From assembly GCF_026344005.1 (NCBI RefSeq), contig NZ_JAPKNH010000005.1, positions 124,001 through 188,000 on the forward strand: DNA of 64,000 bases. The letters run 5' to 3'. The notes below the pieces were generated by a model that saw only the letters and a list, made by a program, of their open reading frames with translations, was not told the DNA's origin and made no database searches. The stretch is from Kaistia terrae. GTDB lineage: Bacteria; Pseudomonadota; Alphaproteobacteria; Rhizobiales; Kaistiaceae. The number at the start of each line of letters is the position of its first letter. Position 1 is the stretch's first letter. The position numbers were made by a program, and so were the translations under genes. Below, piece by piece: positions 43,404 through 52,529 of this stretch.

Positions 43404-44374
43404 TGTCTTCTCCCACCGCAACGGCAGGCAAGCCGGCGAACCGAAAGCTTGGCGGTCTTCAAGGACGGGATCTTGGCCGTTACACGCTCCTGATCGTACT
43501 GCTGCTGATCGTCGTGGTCACGGCCATTGGCAACCCGCGATTCCTTTCCGTCAACAACCTGATGAACATCCTGTTCCAGGTTTCGGCGCTTGGCATCGTC
43601 GCCTCAGGCCAGACCATTCTGTTGATCGCCGGCGGTCTGGACCTGTCGGTCGGCGCGGCGCTTTCGGTGGCCGGCCTCGCGACGGCCCTCACCATCATGC
43701 ATACCGGTTCGGTGGCGCTTGGCATTCTCGCCGGCGTGGTCGCCGGTTGCGTGATCGGCGCTATCAACGGCATGCTGGTCGCGACCAACCGCGCCACGCC
43801 CTTCATCATCACGCTCGGCACGATGACCTTCCTGCAAGGCGTCGCCATCCTGATGTCCGGCGGCAGCCCGATCAACGGCACCGGCGCGCTGTTCGACGTG
43901 TTCGGACTTGGCGATTTCCTCGGCGTGCCATGGCCGGTCTACGCCATGTTCGCATCGATCCTCGTCATGTTCGTGGTCCTGCGCTTCACGACGCTCGGCC
44001 GCTATGCCTTCGCCATCGGCGGCAATGAAGAAGCGGCGCGGCTTTCCGGCATCCCGGTCCGGCGTATCAAGATCGCGCTCTACGCGCTCAGCGGACTTTT
44101 CGTCGGCGTCGCCGGCGTCATCCTCACCGGCGTCCTCGATTCCGGCCTGCCCAGCATGGGCACGGGCTACGAGCTCCGCGCGATCGCGGCGGTGGTCATC
44201 GGCGGCACGCCGCTGATCGGCGGACGCGGAACGGTCATCGGCACGCTGGGCGGCGTCCTGCTGCTCGGGCTGGTGAGCAACAGCATGAACCTTCTCGGCG
44301 TCGGTGCGAATTTCCAGAGCGCCGTCCTGGGATTGATCATAACGGCGGCGGTCCTGCTGCAGAAAAAAGCCTAA
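43403..44374 (+). CDS. Ribose-class sugar ABC permease
   Basis: A 323-residue RbsC-type inner-membrane permease with about nine hydrophobic segments. Landmarks are IVASGQTILLIAGGLDLSVG, RATPFIITLGTMTFLQGVAI, IGGNEEAARLSGIPVRRIKI (ATPase-contact loop) and VVIGGTPLIGGRGTVIGT. It is the only permease in this operon, so a homodimeric channel is expected, unlike the importer at 7005-8971. Confidence 0.9.
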   Translation: MSSPTATAGKPANRKLGGLQGRDLGRYTLLIVLLLIVVVTAIGNPRFLSVNNLMNILFQVSALGIVASGQTILLIAGGLDLSVGAALSVAGLATALTIMHTGSVALGILAGVVAGCVIGAINGMLVATNRATPFIITLGTMTFLQGVAILMSGGSPINGTGALFDVFGLGDFLGVPWPVYAMFASILVMFVVLRFTTLGRYAFAIGGNEEAARLSGIPVRRIKIALYALSGLFVGVAGVILTGVLDSGLPSMGTGYELRAIAAVVIGGTPLIGGRGTVIGTLGGVLLLGLVSNSMNLLGVGANFQSAVLGLIITAAVLLQKKA

Positions 44375-44417
44375 CCGGCACGCCGCTTCAGGGACATTGC
44401 AACGGAGGAGACGAGCA

Positions 44418-45428
44418 ATGAATATCACGAGGAGAGCCCTCGCCGTACTGGCGCTGGGAGCGGCGGTCATCGCGCCGAGCCTGTCGCAGGCGGCGGAAAA
44501 GACCATCGCCTTCATGCGCGGCGGTCCGGACCCTTACTACCAGTTCGGCATGAACGCGGCCCAGGCCGCCGCCGACAAGCTCGGCGTCAAGCTGATCACC
44601 TATTCGGCCAATAACGATCCGACCCAGGAACTTGCCAACGTCCAGGACGCGATCACCAAGGGCGTCGACGGCATCCTGATCTACGCCGTGTCGCTGTCGT
44701 CGGAAAAGGCCGCCATCGCCCAGGCCAAGAAGGCCGGCGTGCCGATCTTCTTCCAGTATGGCTATGACGAGTCGATCCTGGCGGATTCGGCCGGCATCAT
44801 GCAGGTCGATCTCTACCGGTTCGGCGAGCCCGTCGGCGAGGCGATCGGCAAGCTGCTGCCGGAGGGCGAATACGCCACCATCACCGGCAAGCTCGGCCGC
44901 GGCGACGCGGAAGCCTTCGTGCAGTCGTTCAAGAACGGCATCGCCAAGTCCGGCTCCAAGGCCGTCAGCGTCGCCGACCTCGCCGCCGACTGGGACCGCC
45001 AGAAGGCCATGGATGCGGCCTCGCAGATCCTCGTGGCGCATCCGAACGTCAAGGCGATCTATGCCGCCAATGACGACATGGCCGTGGGTGTCGCGATCGC
45101 CATCGAGCGTGCCGGCAAGACCGGCCAGATCCTGATCGGCGGCAATAACGGCGCGCCCTATGGCGTCGAACTGATCGAGAAGGGCCAGATGACCCTGACC
45201 GGCAGCAACCCGCCCTCGATTGCCTCGGTCAATGCGCTGCGCCTGCTGCTCGGCGTCATCGATGGTTCGGTCAAGCCGGGCCAGTTCTACTACGCGCCGA
45301 GCCAGGTGATCACCAAGGACAATCTGGCTGATGCCGCCCCCTGGGACGCAAAGCCCGAGATGGTCAGCAAGTGGCTGGAAGAGCCGCTGCCGCAGGGTGC
45401 GGCTCCGCCGGTCCCGCCGACCAACTGA
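44418..45428 (+). CDS. Periplasmic sugar-binding protein
   Basis: A 336-residue Peripla_BP_4-type receptor with a signal peptide (MNITRRALAVLALGAAVIAPSLSQAA in two parts: basic ITRR, hydrophobic core, AxA site). The mature protein starts TIAFMRGGPDPYYQFGMNAA. It continues with DAITKGVDGILIYAVSL, GVPIFFQYGYDESI and VKAIYAANDDMAVGVAIAIE, the hallmark hinge-side region of ribose-type receptors. GGAGGAG precedes the ATG. A stable hairpin follows the stop. Confidence 0.9.
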   Translation: MNITRRALAVLALGAAVIAPSLSQAAEKTIAFMRGGPDPYYQFGMNAAQAAADKLGVKLITYSANNDPTQELANVQDAITKGVDGILIYAVSLSSEKAAIAQAKKAGVPIFFQYGYDESILADSAGIMQVDLYRFGEPVGEAIGKLLPEGEYATITGKLGRGDAEAFVQSFKNGIAKSGSKAVSVADLAADWDRQKAMDAASQILVAHPNVKAIYAANDDMAVGVAIAIERAGKTGQILIGGNNGAPYGVELIEKGQMTLTGSNPPSIASVNALRLLLGVIDGSVKPGQFYYAPSQVITKDNLADAAPWDAKPEMVSKWLEEPLPQGAAPPVPPTN

Positions 45429-45435
45429 TCGTCGC

Positions 45436-45472
45436 GGCCGGTGGACCAGACTTGGCCCACCGGCCTCTTCCG
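45436..45472 (+). terminator. Hairpin after the binding-protein gene
   Basis: The stem GGCCGGTGG / CCACCGGCC with a 12-base loop is followed by TCTTCC, eight bases past the stop. Downstream genes are probably still transcribed, so it may attenuate or stabilise rather than fully stop transcription. Confidence 0.55.
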
Positions 45473-45532
45473 ACGGCGCGGATGCGAACCGTCGCGCTGT
45501 TGGCCTGCATGACAAGAACCAGGAAGACCTCG

Positions 45533-46381
45533 ATGAAGATCGGCTTCAATCTCCTGCTCTGGACCGCGCATGTCGAACCGCGACACTGGCCGATCCTCGA
45601 GGATTTGAAACGTTGCGGCTATGACGGCGTCGAGATCCCGATCTTCGAAGGTACGCCGGATCACTACGCCGAGCTTGGTCGCGAACTTGACCGGCTCGGT
45701 CTCGACCGTACCGTGATTTCGCTGTTCCCAGCGACCGAGATGAATCCGCTCGGCGCCGAGGAAGCTCAGCAGGAAGCCGCGCGCCGCCACATGGCGTGGA
45801 TCCTCGATTGCTCGGCAGCGCTTGGCGCCAAGGTCGTTGGCGGCCCCCTGCATTCGACGCTTGGCCACTTTTCCGGCGATGCGCCGACCGCTGAAGAGCG
45901 TCAACGCGGCATCGCCTTTCACCGCGACGCCGGCGACATGGCCCGCGCCAGGGGCATTACGCTGGTGCTGGAGGCGGTCAACCGCTTCGAATGCTATTTC
46001 GTCAACACGATGCACGATCTGGCGAGCTATCTCGCCGAGGTCGCTCACCCGAATGTTGCTGGCATGTACGATACCTTCCACGCCAATATCGAAGAGAAGG
46101 ATCCGATTGCCGCCGTGGCCGCCATTGCGCCGCATCTGGCGCATGTGCATGTCTCGGAGAACGATCGCGGTACGCCCGGCAAGGGGCATATCGATTTCGC
46201 CAGTACCTTCAAGGCGTTGAAGCAGGCCGACTATGACGGCTGGATCACCATCGAGGCGTTCGGACGGTCGATGCCGCTGCTGGCGGCGGCGACGCGAATC
46301 TGGCGTGACCTCTTCCCCGCCGCCACCGAAGTCTACAGCGACGGCTTCACGCTCATCCGCGATGGCTGGCGTTCAGCCTGA
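45533..46381 (+). CDS. Sugar isomerase/epimerase, TIM barrel (ketose-3-epimerase-like), second copy
   Basis: A 282-residue paralogue of the enzyme at 4613-5491. It has the same putative metal ligands: Glu in EAVNRFECYF, Asp in MYDTFHANIEEKD, His in HVHVSENDRGTPGKG and Glu in TIEAFGRSMP. AGGAAG precedes the ATG. An upstream extension of the frame overlaps the binding-protein gene and is not needed. It lies inside the rare-sugar operon between the receptor and the dehydratase. Two isomerase families in one operon suggest at least two isomerisation steps, or action on two epimers. Confidence 0.85.
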   Translation: MKIGFNLLLWTAHVEPRHWPILEDLKRCGYDGVEIPIFEGTPDHYAELGRELDRLGLDRTVISLFPATEMNPLGAEEAQQEAARRHMAWILDCSAALGAKVVGGPLHSTLGHFSGDAPTAEERQRGIAFHRDAGDMARARGITLVLEAVNRFECYFVNTMHDLASYLAEVAHPNVAGMYDTFHANIEEKDPIAAVAAIAPHLAHVHVSENDRGTPGKGHIDFASTFKALKQADYDGWITIEAFGRSMPLLAAATRIWRDLFPAATEVYSDGFTLIRDGWRSA

Positions 46382-46429
46382 GACCCGCGCAACGGCGGCT
46401 GCCCACGTGGCCGCGATAGGATCGATACC

Positions 46430-47983
46430 ATGAACGAGGCAGCCCCCATTCCGGCCCAGCCGCGCACGCTTCTCCTCAATGGCGAAGACAACATCGCCGT
46501 CGCGCTCGGCAATCTCGATGTCGGCATAACGACGGCGCAGGGCGTCACCATCGTCCGGCGCGTGCCGCGCGGCCACAAATTCGCAATCCGGCCGATTGCC
46601 TCGGGCGAACCGATCCGCAAGTTCGGCCAGATCATCGGCTTCGCCAAAAGCGACATCCCGGTCGGCGACTGGGTGCATGAGCATAATTGCGGCATCGGTG
46701 AAGAACATGGCGCCTTCGAGCGTGACTACGCCTTCAGCGAGGGCGTGGTGCCGACGCAGTTCGTGCCGAAGGAATTCCAGGCGACATTCCAGGGCTTCCG
46801 GCGCGCCAATGGCAAGGTCGGCACGCGCAACTATGTCGGAATCCTCACCTCGGTGAACTGCTCGACGACCGTGGCCGGCTTCATCGCGACCGAGATCGAG
46901 CGCTCCGGCATTCTCAACGACTATCCGAACATTGACGGCATCGTCGCTCTCAAGCAGGCGAATGGCTGCGTCATCGACTATCGCGGCGTCATCTTCGACA
47001 CGCTGAAGCGCACCACCTGGGGCTATGCCACAAACCCGAACATGGGCGGTGTGGTGATGGTCGGCCTCGGCTGCGAGGGCTTCCAGATCCCGCGCTTCAA
47101 GGATGCCTACAAGGTCGAGGAAAGCGAGACGTTCCGCACCATGACCATCCAGGAGGTCGGCGGCACGCGGAAGACGGTCGATGCCGGCGTAGAGGCGGTC
47201 AAGGCGATGCTGCCGATCGTCAATGCCGTGAAGCGCGAGACGGTGCCGGCGAGCGAACTGATGCTGGCGCTGCAATGTGGCGGCTCCGACGGCTATTCCG
47301 GCATCACCGCCAACCCGGCGCTAGGCGTCGCGGCCGATATTCTCGTGCGCAATGGCGGCACCGCGATCCTCTCGGAAACGCCGGAGATCTATGGCGCCGA
47401 GCATCTGCTCACCCGCCGCGCCGTGTCGCGCGAGGTCGGCGAGAAGCTCGTCAACATCATCCATTGGTGGGAGGATTACGCCGAGCGTAACCTCATGGAG
47501 ATGAACAACAATCCGTCGCCCGGCAACAAGCAGGGCGGTTTGACGACCATTCTCGAGAAGTCGCTGGGTGCTGCTGCCAAGGGCGGCACCTCGCCGCTCA
47601 CCGCCGTCTATGGCTATGCCGAGCCGGTGACCGAGAAGGGTTTTGTCTTCATGGATACGCCGGGCTACGACCCGGTCTCGGCGACGGGGCAGGTGGCGGG
47701 CGGCGCCAACATCCTCTGCTTCACCACCGGCCGCGGCTCGGCCTATGGCTGCAAGCCGACGCCCTCGATCAAAATCGCCACCAATTCCGAGATCTACGCC
47801 AAGATGATCGACGACATGGACATCAATGGCGGCGACGTGCTCGACGGCAAGTCTCTGGAGACCAAGGGGCAGGAGATCTTTGACCGGATCCTCGAAGTTG
47901 CCTCCGGCGACAAGAGCAAGTCGGAACTGCTCGGCTATGGCGACAACGAGTTCGTGCCCTGGCAGATCGGCGCGACGTTCTAG
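46430..47983 (+). CDS. UxaA/GarD-family sugar-acid dehydratase
   Basis: A 517-residue altronate/galactarate dehydratase-like enzyme. The N-terminal SAF-type domain (about 15-95) has DNIAVALGNLDVGI and HNCGIGEEHG. The catalytic domain follows: FRRANGKVGTRNYVGILTSV, GIVALKQANGCVIDYRG, MVGLGCEGFQIPRF, LALQCGGSDGYSGITANPAL and MDTPGYDPVSATGQVAGG. Fusion of both domains in one chain is normal for UxaA. Family members remove water from aldonic acids to give 2-keto-3-deoxy acids, usually iron-dependent. Here it should act on the acid formed from the imported sugar by the dehydrogenase. Confidence 0.88.
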   Translation: MNEAAPIPAQPRTLLLNGEDNIAVALGNLDVGITTAQGVTIVRRVPRGHKFAIRPIASGEPIRKFGQIIGFAKSDIPVGDWVHEHNCGIGEEHGAFERDYAFSEGVVPTQFVPKEFQATFQGFRRANGKVGTRNYVGILTSVNCSTTVAGFIATEIERSGILNDYPNIDGIVALKQANGCVIDYRGVIFDTLKRTTWGYATNPNMGGVVMVGLGCEGFQIPRFKDAYKVEESETFRTMTIQEVGGTRKTVDAGVEAVKAMLPIVNAVKRETVPASELMLALQCGGSDGYSGITANPALGVAADILVRNGGTAILSETPEIYGAEHLLTRRAVSREVGEKLVNIIHWWEDYAERNLMEMNNNPSPGNKQGGLTTILEKSLGAAAKGGTSPLTAVYGYAEPVTEKGFVFMDTPGYDPVSATGQVAGGANILCFTTGRGSAYGCKPTPSIKIATNSEIYAKMIDDMDINGGDVLDGKSLETKGQEIFDRILEVASGDKSKSELLGYGDNEFVPWQIGATF

Positions 47984-48096
47984 GACATCGCGACGAGGCC
48001 CGGTCCGCTTCTACGCCGCAATCGTCTGGAGCGGGCCGGGTCACTCACCTCAGACCGGCAGCCATTGCCAAGACTGATCTCATCGAAGGACAAGAC

Positions 48097-48528
48097 ATGC
48101 TCAAGGGACTTTCGCCGATCCTCTCGCCGGATCTGCTCTGGACGCTGCGCGCCATGGGCCATGGCGACGAGATCACCATCGTCGACGCCAACTATCCGGG
48201 CACTAGCGCTGGGCCGGAATTGATCCGCATCGATGCCGCCACCGCGCCGCAGGTACTTGACGCCATCCTGTCGCTGCTGCCGCTGGATCAATATGACGAT
48301 GTCGCCGCGATCTCGATGCAGGTGGTGGGCGATCCGGACAAGCGCGAGCCGATCGTCGACGAGTTCGAGGCGATCGTTCAAAGGCACGAGCCCGAGCACA
48401 AGGTTCACTCGCTGGAGCGCTTCGCTTTCTATGAGCGCGCCAATGCCGGTTATGCCATCGTCCAGACCGGCGAGACCCGCCAATATGGCAATTTGATCCT
48501 CAAGAAGGGCATCGTCCGTCCGGCTTGA
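48097..48528 (+). CDS. RbsD/FucU-family sugar mutarotase
   Basis: A 143-residue protein of the RbsD/FucU family, closer to FucU (L-fucose mutarotase). The start MLKGLSPILSPDLLWTLRAM is followed by the active-site region GHGDEITIVDANYPGTS with the conserved His and Asp. Later come VVGDPDKREPIVDEFEAIVQ and ERFAFYERANAGYAIVQTGE, typical of FucU. It speeds interconversion of sugar anomers before metabolism. It ends the rare-sugar operon, 12 bases from the convergent aspartase-family gene. A FucU-type member suggests a fucose-like or deoxy/galacto sugar as substrate; this is inference. Confidence 0.88.
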   Translation: MLKGLSPILSPDLLWTLRAMGHGDEITIVDANYPGTSAGPELIRIDAATAPQVLDAILSLLPLDQYDDVAAISMQVVGDPDKREPIVDEFEAIVQRHEPEHKVHSLERFAFYERANAGYAIVQTGETRQYGNLILKKGIVRPA

Positions 48529-48540
48529 CGGAATGCTCGG

Positions 48541-49989
48541 CTACGGCTTGGTGACAGGTGGACGCCGCCGAAGCCGCGAAGGTCGCGTCAGCGCGTCGAG
48601 GTCGAACACCTGGTCGATCATCTCCTCGGACAGGAGCGGATCTTCGACCAGAAGCTCGCGCAACGTCTTGCCGCTCGCCAAAATCTCCTTGGCGAGCTGG
48701 GCGGCCCGCTCATAGCCGATCAGCGACACCAGCCCCGTGGCGAGCGCTGTGCTGGCCTCGAGGTTCTTGCGGCACGTGTCCGGGTTGGCGGTGATGCCGG
48801 TGACGCATTTTTCCGTCAGTGTGTGGATGGCGTTGGTCATCAGCGACAGCGACTGCAGCAGGCTGAACACGATCACCGGTTCCATGGCGTTCAGCTGCAA
48901 TTGGCCGGCTTCCGACGCCAGCGTCACGGTCAGGTCGGCGCCGATCACGTGAAACGCCACCTGGTTGACCACCTCGGGAATGACCGGGTTGACCTTGCCG
49001 GGCATGATCGAGGAGCCCGGCTGCTGTGGCGGCAGGTTGATCTCGCCGAAGCCGCCGCGCGGACCGCTCGACAACAGGCGCAGATCGTTGGAAATCTTCG
49101 AAAGCTTTACCGCCGTGCGCTTCAGCGTGGCGGAGAAAGAGACAAAGGCGCCGGTGTCCCAGCAGGCCTCGATGAGGTTCTGCGACATGACGAAGGGGCG
49201 GTTGGTCAGACGGCCGAGCTCCTGCACGACGATCGCCGCATAGGCTGGGTCGGCCGTGATGCCGGTGCCGACAGCGGTACCGCCGAGATTGACCTCCAGC
49301 AGCAGCCGCGACGCTTCCTCCAGCCGCAGTACATCCTCGCGCAGCGTGACGGCGAAGGCCTGGAATTCCTGGCCCAGCGTCATCGGCACGGCGTCCTGCA
49401 TCTGCGTGCGGCCGAGCTTGAGGATATGGGCGAATTCCGCCCCCTTCGCATCGAAGGCGGCCGCCAATTGCTCCAACGCAGCGGAAAGGCTGCCATAGCT
49501 CATCAGCAACGCCAGCCGGATCGCGGTTGGATAGACGTCGTTGGTGGACTGGGAGAGGTTGACGTCGTTGTTGGGATGCAGCGCTCCGTAATGTCCGCGC
49601 GGGTGGCCCAGGATCTCGAGGCCCCGATTGGCGATGACCTCGTTGGCGTTCATGTTGGTCGAGGTGCCGGCGCCGCCCTGAAAGACGTCGAGTTGAAACT
49701 GGTCGTCAAACTTGCCGTCCAGAATCTCCAGGCAGGCCTGCTCGATTGCCGCGTATTTCTCATCCGGGAGATCGCCCAAATGCCGGTTGGCGCGAGCGGC
49801 TGCCAGCTTGACTGTCGCCAGGGCGCGGATCAATTCCGGGTAGTGGCGGATCGGCGTGCCGGAGATACGGAAATTCTCCATCGCCCGGGCGGTCTGTGCG
49901 CCATAATAGGCGTGGGCCGGGACGGAGACGGGGCCGAGCGAATCCTGCTCGATGCGATGAAGCGGGGAGGGCGGAGATGTCGAAGGCAT
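48541..49989 (-). CDS. aspA: Aspartate ammonia-lyase family enzyme
   Basis: A 482-residue member of the fumarase/aspartase superfamily. The signature GSSIMPGKVNPVIPEVVNQV is intact, as are FQGGAGTSTNMNANEVIANR, HPNNDVNLSQSTNDVYPTAI and GRTQMQDAVPMTLGQEF. Aspartase converts L-aspartate to fumarate and ammonia; class II fumarase shares these motifs. The wording GTAVGTGITADPAYA and TALATGLVSLIGYERAAQLA favours aspartase, but a fumarase or a related lyase is not excluded. It is monocistronic and divergent from the MipA/OmpV gene. Confidence 0.85.
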   Translation of the reverse strand: MPSTSPPSPLHRIEQDSLGPVSVPAHAYYGAQTARAMENFRISGTPIRHYPELIRALATVKLAAARANRHLGDLPDEKYAAIEQACLEILDGKFDDQFQLDVFQGGAGTSTNMNANEVIANRGLEILGHPRGHYGALHPNNDVNLSQSTNDVYPTAIRLALLMSYGSLSAALEQLAAAFDAKGAEFAHILKLGRTQMQDAVPMTLGQEFQAFAVTLREDVLRLEEASRLLLEVNLGGTAVGTGITADPAYAAIVVQELGRLTNRPFVMSQNLIEACWDTGAFVSFSATLKRTAVKLSKISNDLRLLSSGPRGGFGEINLPPQQPGSSIMPGKVNPVIPEVVNQVAFHVIGADLTVTLASEAGQLQLNAMEPVIVFSLLQSLSLMTNAIHTLTEKCVTGITANPDTCRKNLEASTALATGLVSLIGYERAAQLAKEILASGKTLRELLVEDPLLSEEMIDQVFDLDALTRPSRLRRRPPVTKP

Positions 49990-50207
49990 GGCTGGGCCAA
50001 TCGATCTGCGGCGGGAACCTCATTGGATACGGAAGTCCGCATTCCGGCAAGGCGTCCGACCTTCGGTTGCATCGTGCAGAGACGGACACTTCGTAACGCA
50101 ATGTTCAGCAGTTTTCGTGATATGTGCTTAACCAAGCCCATCGGGCGGCGATCGCTGGCCAGCAGGCCTTTTTTCGCCGAGTAAGTGATCCGGAGTACCC
50201 TGCCTTG

Positions 50208-51023
50208 ATGCGACGTCAGACCGCCAGCACGCTGGCTGCCTCGTTCCTTACCCTTGCCGCGACCCTTTCCGTTCAGGCCGCAGAGAAGCGGCCCTATGGC
50301 GACGTCGACCTGGTGATCGAGCTAGGCGCTGGCGGCAAGTTTGTACCGAGCTTCCTCGGCTCGAAGGACCTGCTGTTCACGCCCTATCCTATCGTCTCGA
50401 TGTCGTATTTCCGGTTGCCGGGCGTGTTCGAACTCGGCGGCGGCCCGAAGACGGCGCTGAACTTCGGTCCGTCCTTCCGCATCATCGGCGAGCGGGACCC
50501 CAACGACGAGCCGGGCCTGGCCGGCACGCGCGGACTCGACGCGACTTATGAACTGGGCGTCAAGGCCGGTTACGAATTCAACTTCGACGAGGTCTATGGC
50601 GCGGAAGTGCTGGGCGAGGTTCGCGGCGCCTTCGGCGAGGCCAGCGGCGTCGTCGGCAGCTTCGGCGTCGATGGGATCGTTCGGCCAACCAAGCAGATCG
50701 AGCTGAAGCTGGGCCCGCGCGCCAATTTCGGCTCCAGCGGCTTCACCAGCACCTATTTCAACGTCTCTGAAGCCGAGAGCATCGCCAGCGGCGGCAACCT
50801 CGCCGCCTATGATGCTGGTGGCGGCATCTATTCGGTCGGCCTCAAGGCATCAGCGCGCTACGAGTTCAAGCCGGACTGGTTCCTGAACGCCGATGCCGGC
50901 TACGATCGTTTCGTCGGCGACGCCAAGGATTCACCGATTGTCGCGACGGCCGGCAGCGAGAACCAGTACACCGTCGGCCTCGGCATCTCGAAGCGCTTCT
51001 CGGTCGATCTTTTTCGCGACTGA
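50208..51023 (+). CDS. MipA/OmpV-family outer-membrane protein
   Basis: A 271-residue secreted beta-barrel protein. The leader (MRRQTASTLAASFLTLAATL, cleavage near VQA) is followed by DVDLVIELGAGGKFVPSFLG, FRLPGVFELGGGPKTALNFG, GLDATYELGVKAGYEFNFDE and a C-terminal strand QYTVGLGISKRFSVDLF. The MipA/OmpV family is a porin-like scaffold group linked to peptidoglycan machinery or osmotic adaptation; its function here is unknown. CGGAG lies upstream; TTG at 50205 is an alternative start. Confidence 0.82.
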   Translation: MRRQTASTLAASFLTLAATLSVQAAEKRPYGDVDLVIELGAGGKFVPSFLGSKDLLFTPYPIVSMSYFRLPGVFELGGGPKTALNFGPSFRIIGERDPNDEPGLAGTRGLDATYELGVKAGYEFNFDEVYGAEVLGEVRGAFGEASGVVGSFGVDGIVRPTKQIELKLGPRANFGSSGFTSTYFNVSEAESIASGGNLAAYDAGGGIYSVGLKASARYEFKPDWFLNADAGYDRFVGDAKDSPIVATAGSENQYTVGLGISKRFSVDLFRD

Positions 51024-51189
51024 GGCCGGATCTCTCTACCGGAATTCGGTCGCGTCCGCTTGACGTTGGGGCGGCCGGCTGCTCGACTTGAGGCGAAGCT
51101 GCGGGCCGGTCCGACGCGCCAACGGGACCGGTCGCGGCGCATCTTCGGATCGCGCCGACGCAGACCGATCAAGTCGAGGGAGAGAGACG

Positions 51190-52236
51190 ATGACACTTCG
51201 GAGGGGCGCCCTTGTCGGGTGCGGGTTCTTCGCGCGCAATCACCTGAATGCCTGGGGCGAACTCGCCGACCGCGCGAAAATCGTGGCGGTCTGCGATGTC
51301 GACGGCGAGAAGGCGGCGGCTGCGGCAGCCGATTTCGGCGTGCCGGCCTTTTATACCGATTTCGAAAAGATGCTGGCGACGGAAAAGCCCGATTTCGTCG
51401 ACATCGTCACGACGGCGCCGTCGCATCGGGCGCTGGTCGAGGCCTGCGCCCGGCATGGCGTGGCGGCGATCGTGCAGAAGCCGCTGGCGCCCGACTGGGA
51501 GGATTGCCGCGCGCTGGTCTCGGCCATGGACCGGGCCGGCCGGCCGCTGATGGTGCATGAGAATTTCCGCTTCCAGGCGCCGCTGCTGCGCGCCGCCGAG
51601 ATCGCCCGTTCGGGCGTGCTGGGCGAACCGACCTGGGGCCGCTTTGCCTTCCGCACCGGCTACGACATCTATAAGGGCCAGCCCTATCTGGCCGAGGTCG
51701 AGCGCTTCGTGCTGCTCGATATCGGCGTGCATGTACTGGATGTGGCCCGCGTCTTCATGGGCGAGGCCACGACGGTCTATTGCCTCGACCAGGCGATCAA
51801 GCAGGGCATCAAGGGCGAGGACCAGGCGACGGTGATGATGCGCCACGCCAATGGCGCCGTCAGCGTATCGGAATGCAGCTATGCCAGCCGCCAGTCGCCC
51901 GACCTGTTCCCGCAGACGCTGATCCATTTCGAAGGCACCAAGGGCTCGATCCGGGTCGAGGCAGATTGCCGGCTGGTCGTCACCTCGCCGGATGGCAACT
52001 TCACCGAAATCGCCGCGCCAAAACCGCTGTCGTGGGGTGGCGAACCTTGGCTGCTGATCCAGGATAGCGTCGTATCGACCCAGCGCCACTGGCTCGACAG
52101 CCTCGACGCCAACAGCGCGCCGGCAACGTCCGGCCATGACAACCTCAACACCTTCGCGCTGGTCGAGGCGGCCTATAAGTCGATCGAGACGGGCGGCCCG
52201 GTCACGCCCGAAACGTTCGAAGCGGTGGCAGCTTAA
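51190..52236 (+). CDS. Gfo/Idh/MocA-family dehydrogenase, second copy
   Basis: A 348-residue oxidoreductase. The Rossmann motif is ALVGCGFFARNHLNAW, then KIVAVCDVDGEKAAAAA and FVDIVTTAPSHRALVEACA. The catalytic segment reads VQKPLAPDWED, in which Gln replaces the common Glu of EKP. The C-terminal domain has HENFRFQAPLLRAAEIARSG and LDIGVHVLDVARVFMGEATT. GGGAGAGAG precedes the ATG. It stands alone near the rare-sugar operon and is followed by a hairpin. It could complement that pathway, but no regulatory link is visible. Confidence 0.88.
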   Translation: MTLRRGALVGCGFFARNHLNAWGELADRAKIVAVCDVDGEKAAAAAADFGVPAFYTDFEKMLATEKPDFVDIVTTAPSHRALVEACARHGVAAIVQKPLAPDWEDCRALVSAMDRAGRPLMVHENFRFQAPLLRAAEIARSGVLGEPTWGRFAFRTGYDIYKGQPYLAEVERFVLLDIGVHVLDVARVFMGEATTVYCLDQAIKQGIKGEDQATVMMRHANGAVSVSECSYASRQSPDLFPQTLIHFEGTKGSIRVEADCRLVVTSPDGNFTEIAAPKPLSWGGEPWLLIQDSVVSTQRHWLDSLDANSAPATSGHDNLNTFALVEAAYKSIETGGPVTPETFEAVAA

Positions 52237-52251
52237 CAGTTTCGGGCCTTG

Positions 52252-52288
52252 CGGGCGTCGCTTGTTCTACGGAATCGTGCGACGCCCG
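52252..52288 (+). terminator. Hairpin after the second Gfo/Idh/MocA gene
   Basis: A perfect 10-bp stem, CGGGCGTCGC / GCGACGCCCG, with a 17-base loop starts 16 bases past the stop. The following bases are only moderately U-rich. Confidence 0.5.
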
Positions 52289-52362
52289 GAATTCCATTTC
52301 TTGGAAGTCCTGTCCGTTCCCGTGATGATAATCGCGTTGAACGGAACGGAGACTTTTTCGGC

Positions 52363-52509
52363 ATGGCCCACACCACGAACAGCGCGGTATCCCTCCCGCC
52401 GAGCGGTTGCGGCACCTGCCGGAACTGCAGCTCGCTGTTCTGGGGCATCGGTGCCGCCACCGGCCTGCGCTGCGTCGGCGAAGCCGGCAAAAGCAGGGCG
52501 GCCCGCTGA
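52363..52509 (+). CDS. Small Cys-rich protein, 48 residues
   Basis: A possible small gene. It encodes a short polar start, then SGCGTCRNCSSLFWGIGAAT and GLRCVGEAG, ending in KSRAAR. Four cysteines (CxxCxxC and one more) with a Trp/Gly-rich core look like a small redox or metal-binding domain. GGAG lies about 12 bases before the ATG. I have a faint memory of similar short ORFs in Rhizobiales genomes but cannot name a family. Chance coding is possible at this length. Confidence 0.45.
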   Translation: MAHTTNSAVSLPPSGCGTCRNCSSLFWGIGAATGLRCVGEAGKSRAAR

Positions 52510-52529
52510 GGCCGCCGCCCCACCTCCGC

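Noticed and set aside
46430-47983. Two separate genes for the SAF and catalytic domains of the dehydratase
   Set aside because: The frame is continuous and fused UxaA proteins are normal, so no split or frameshift is needed.
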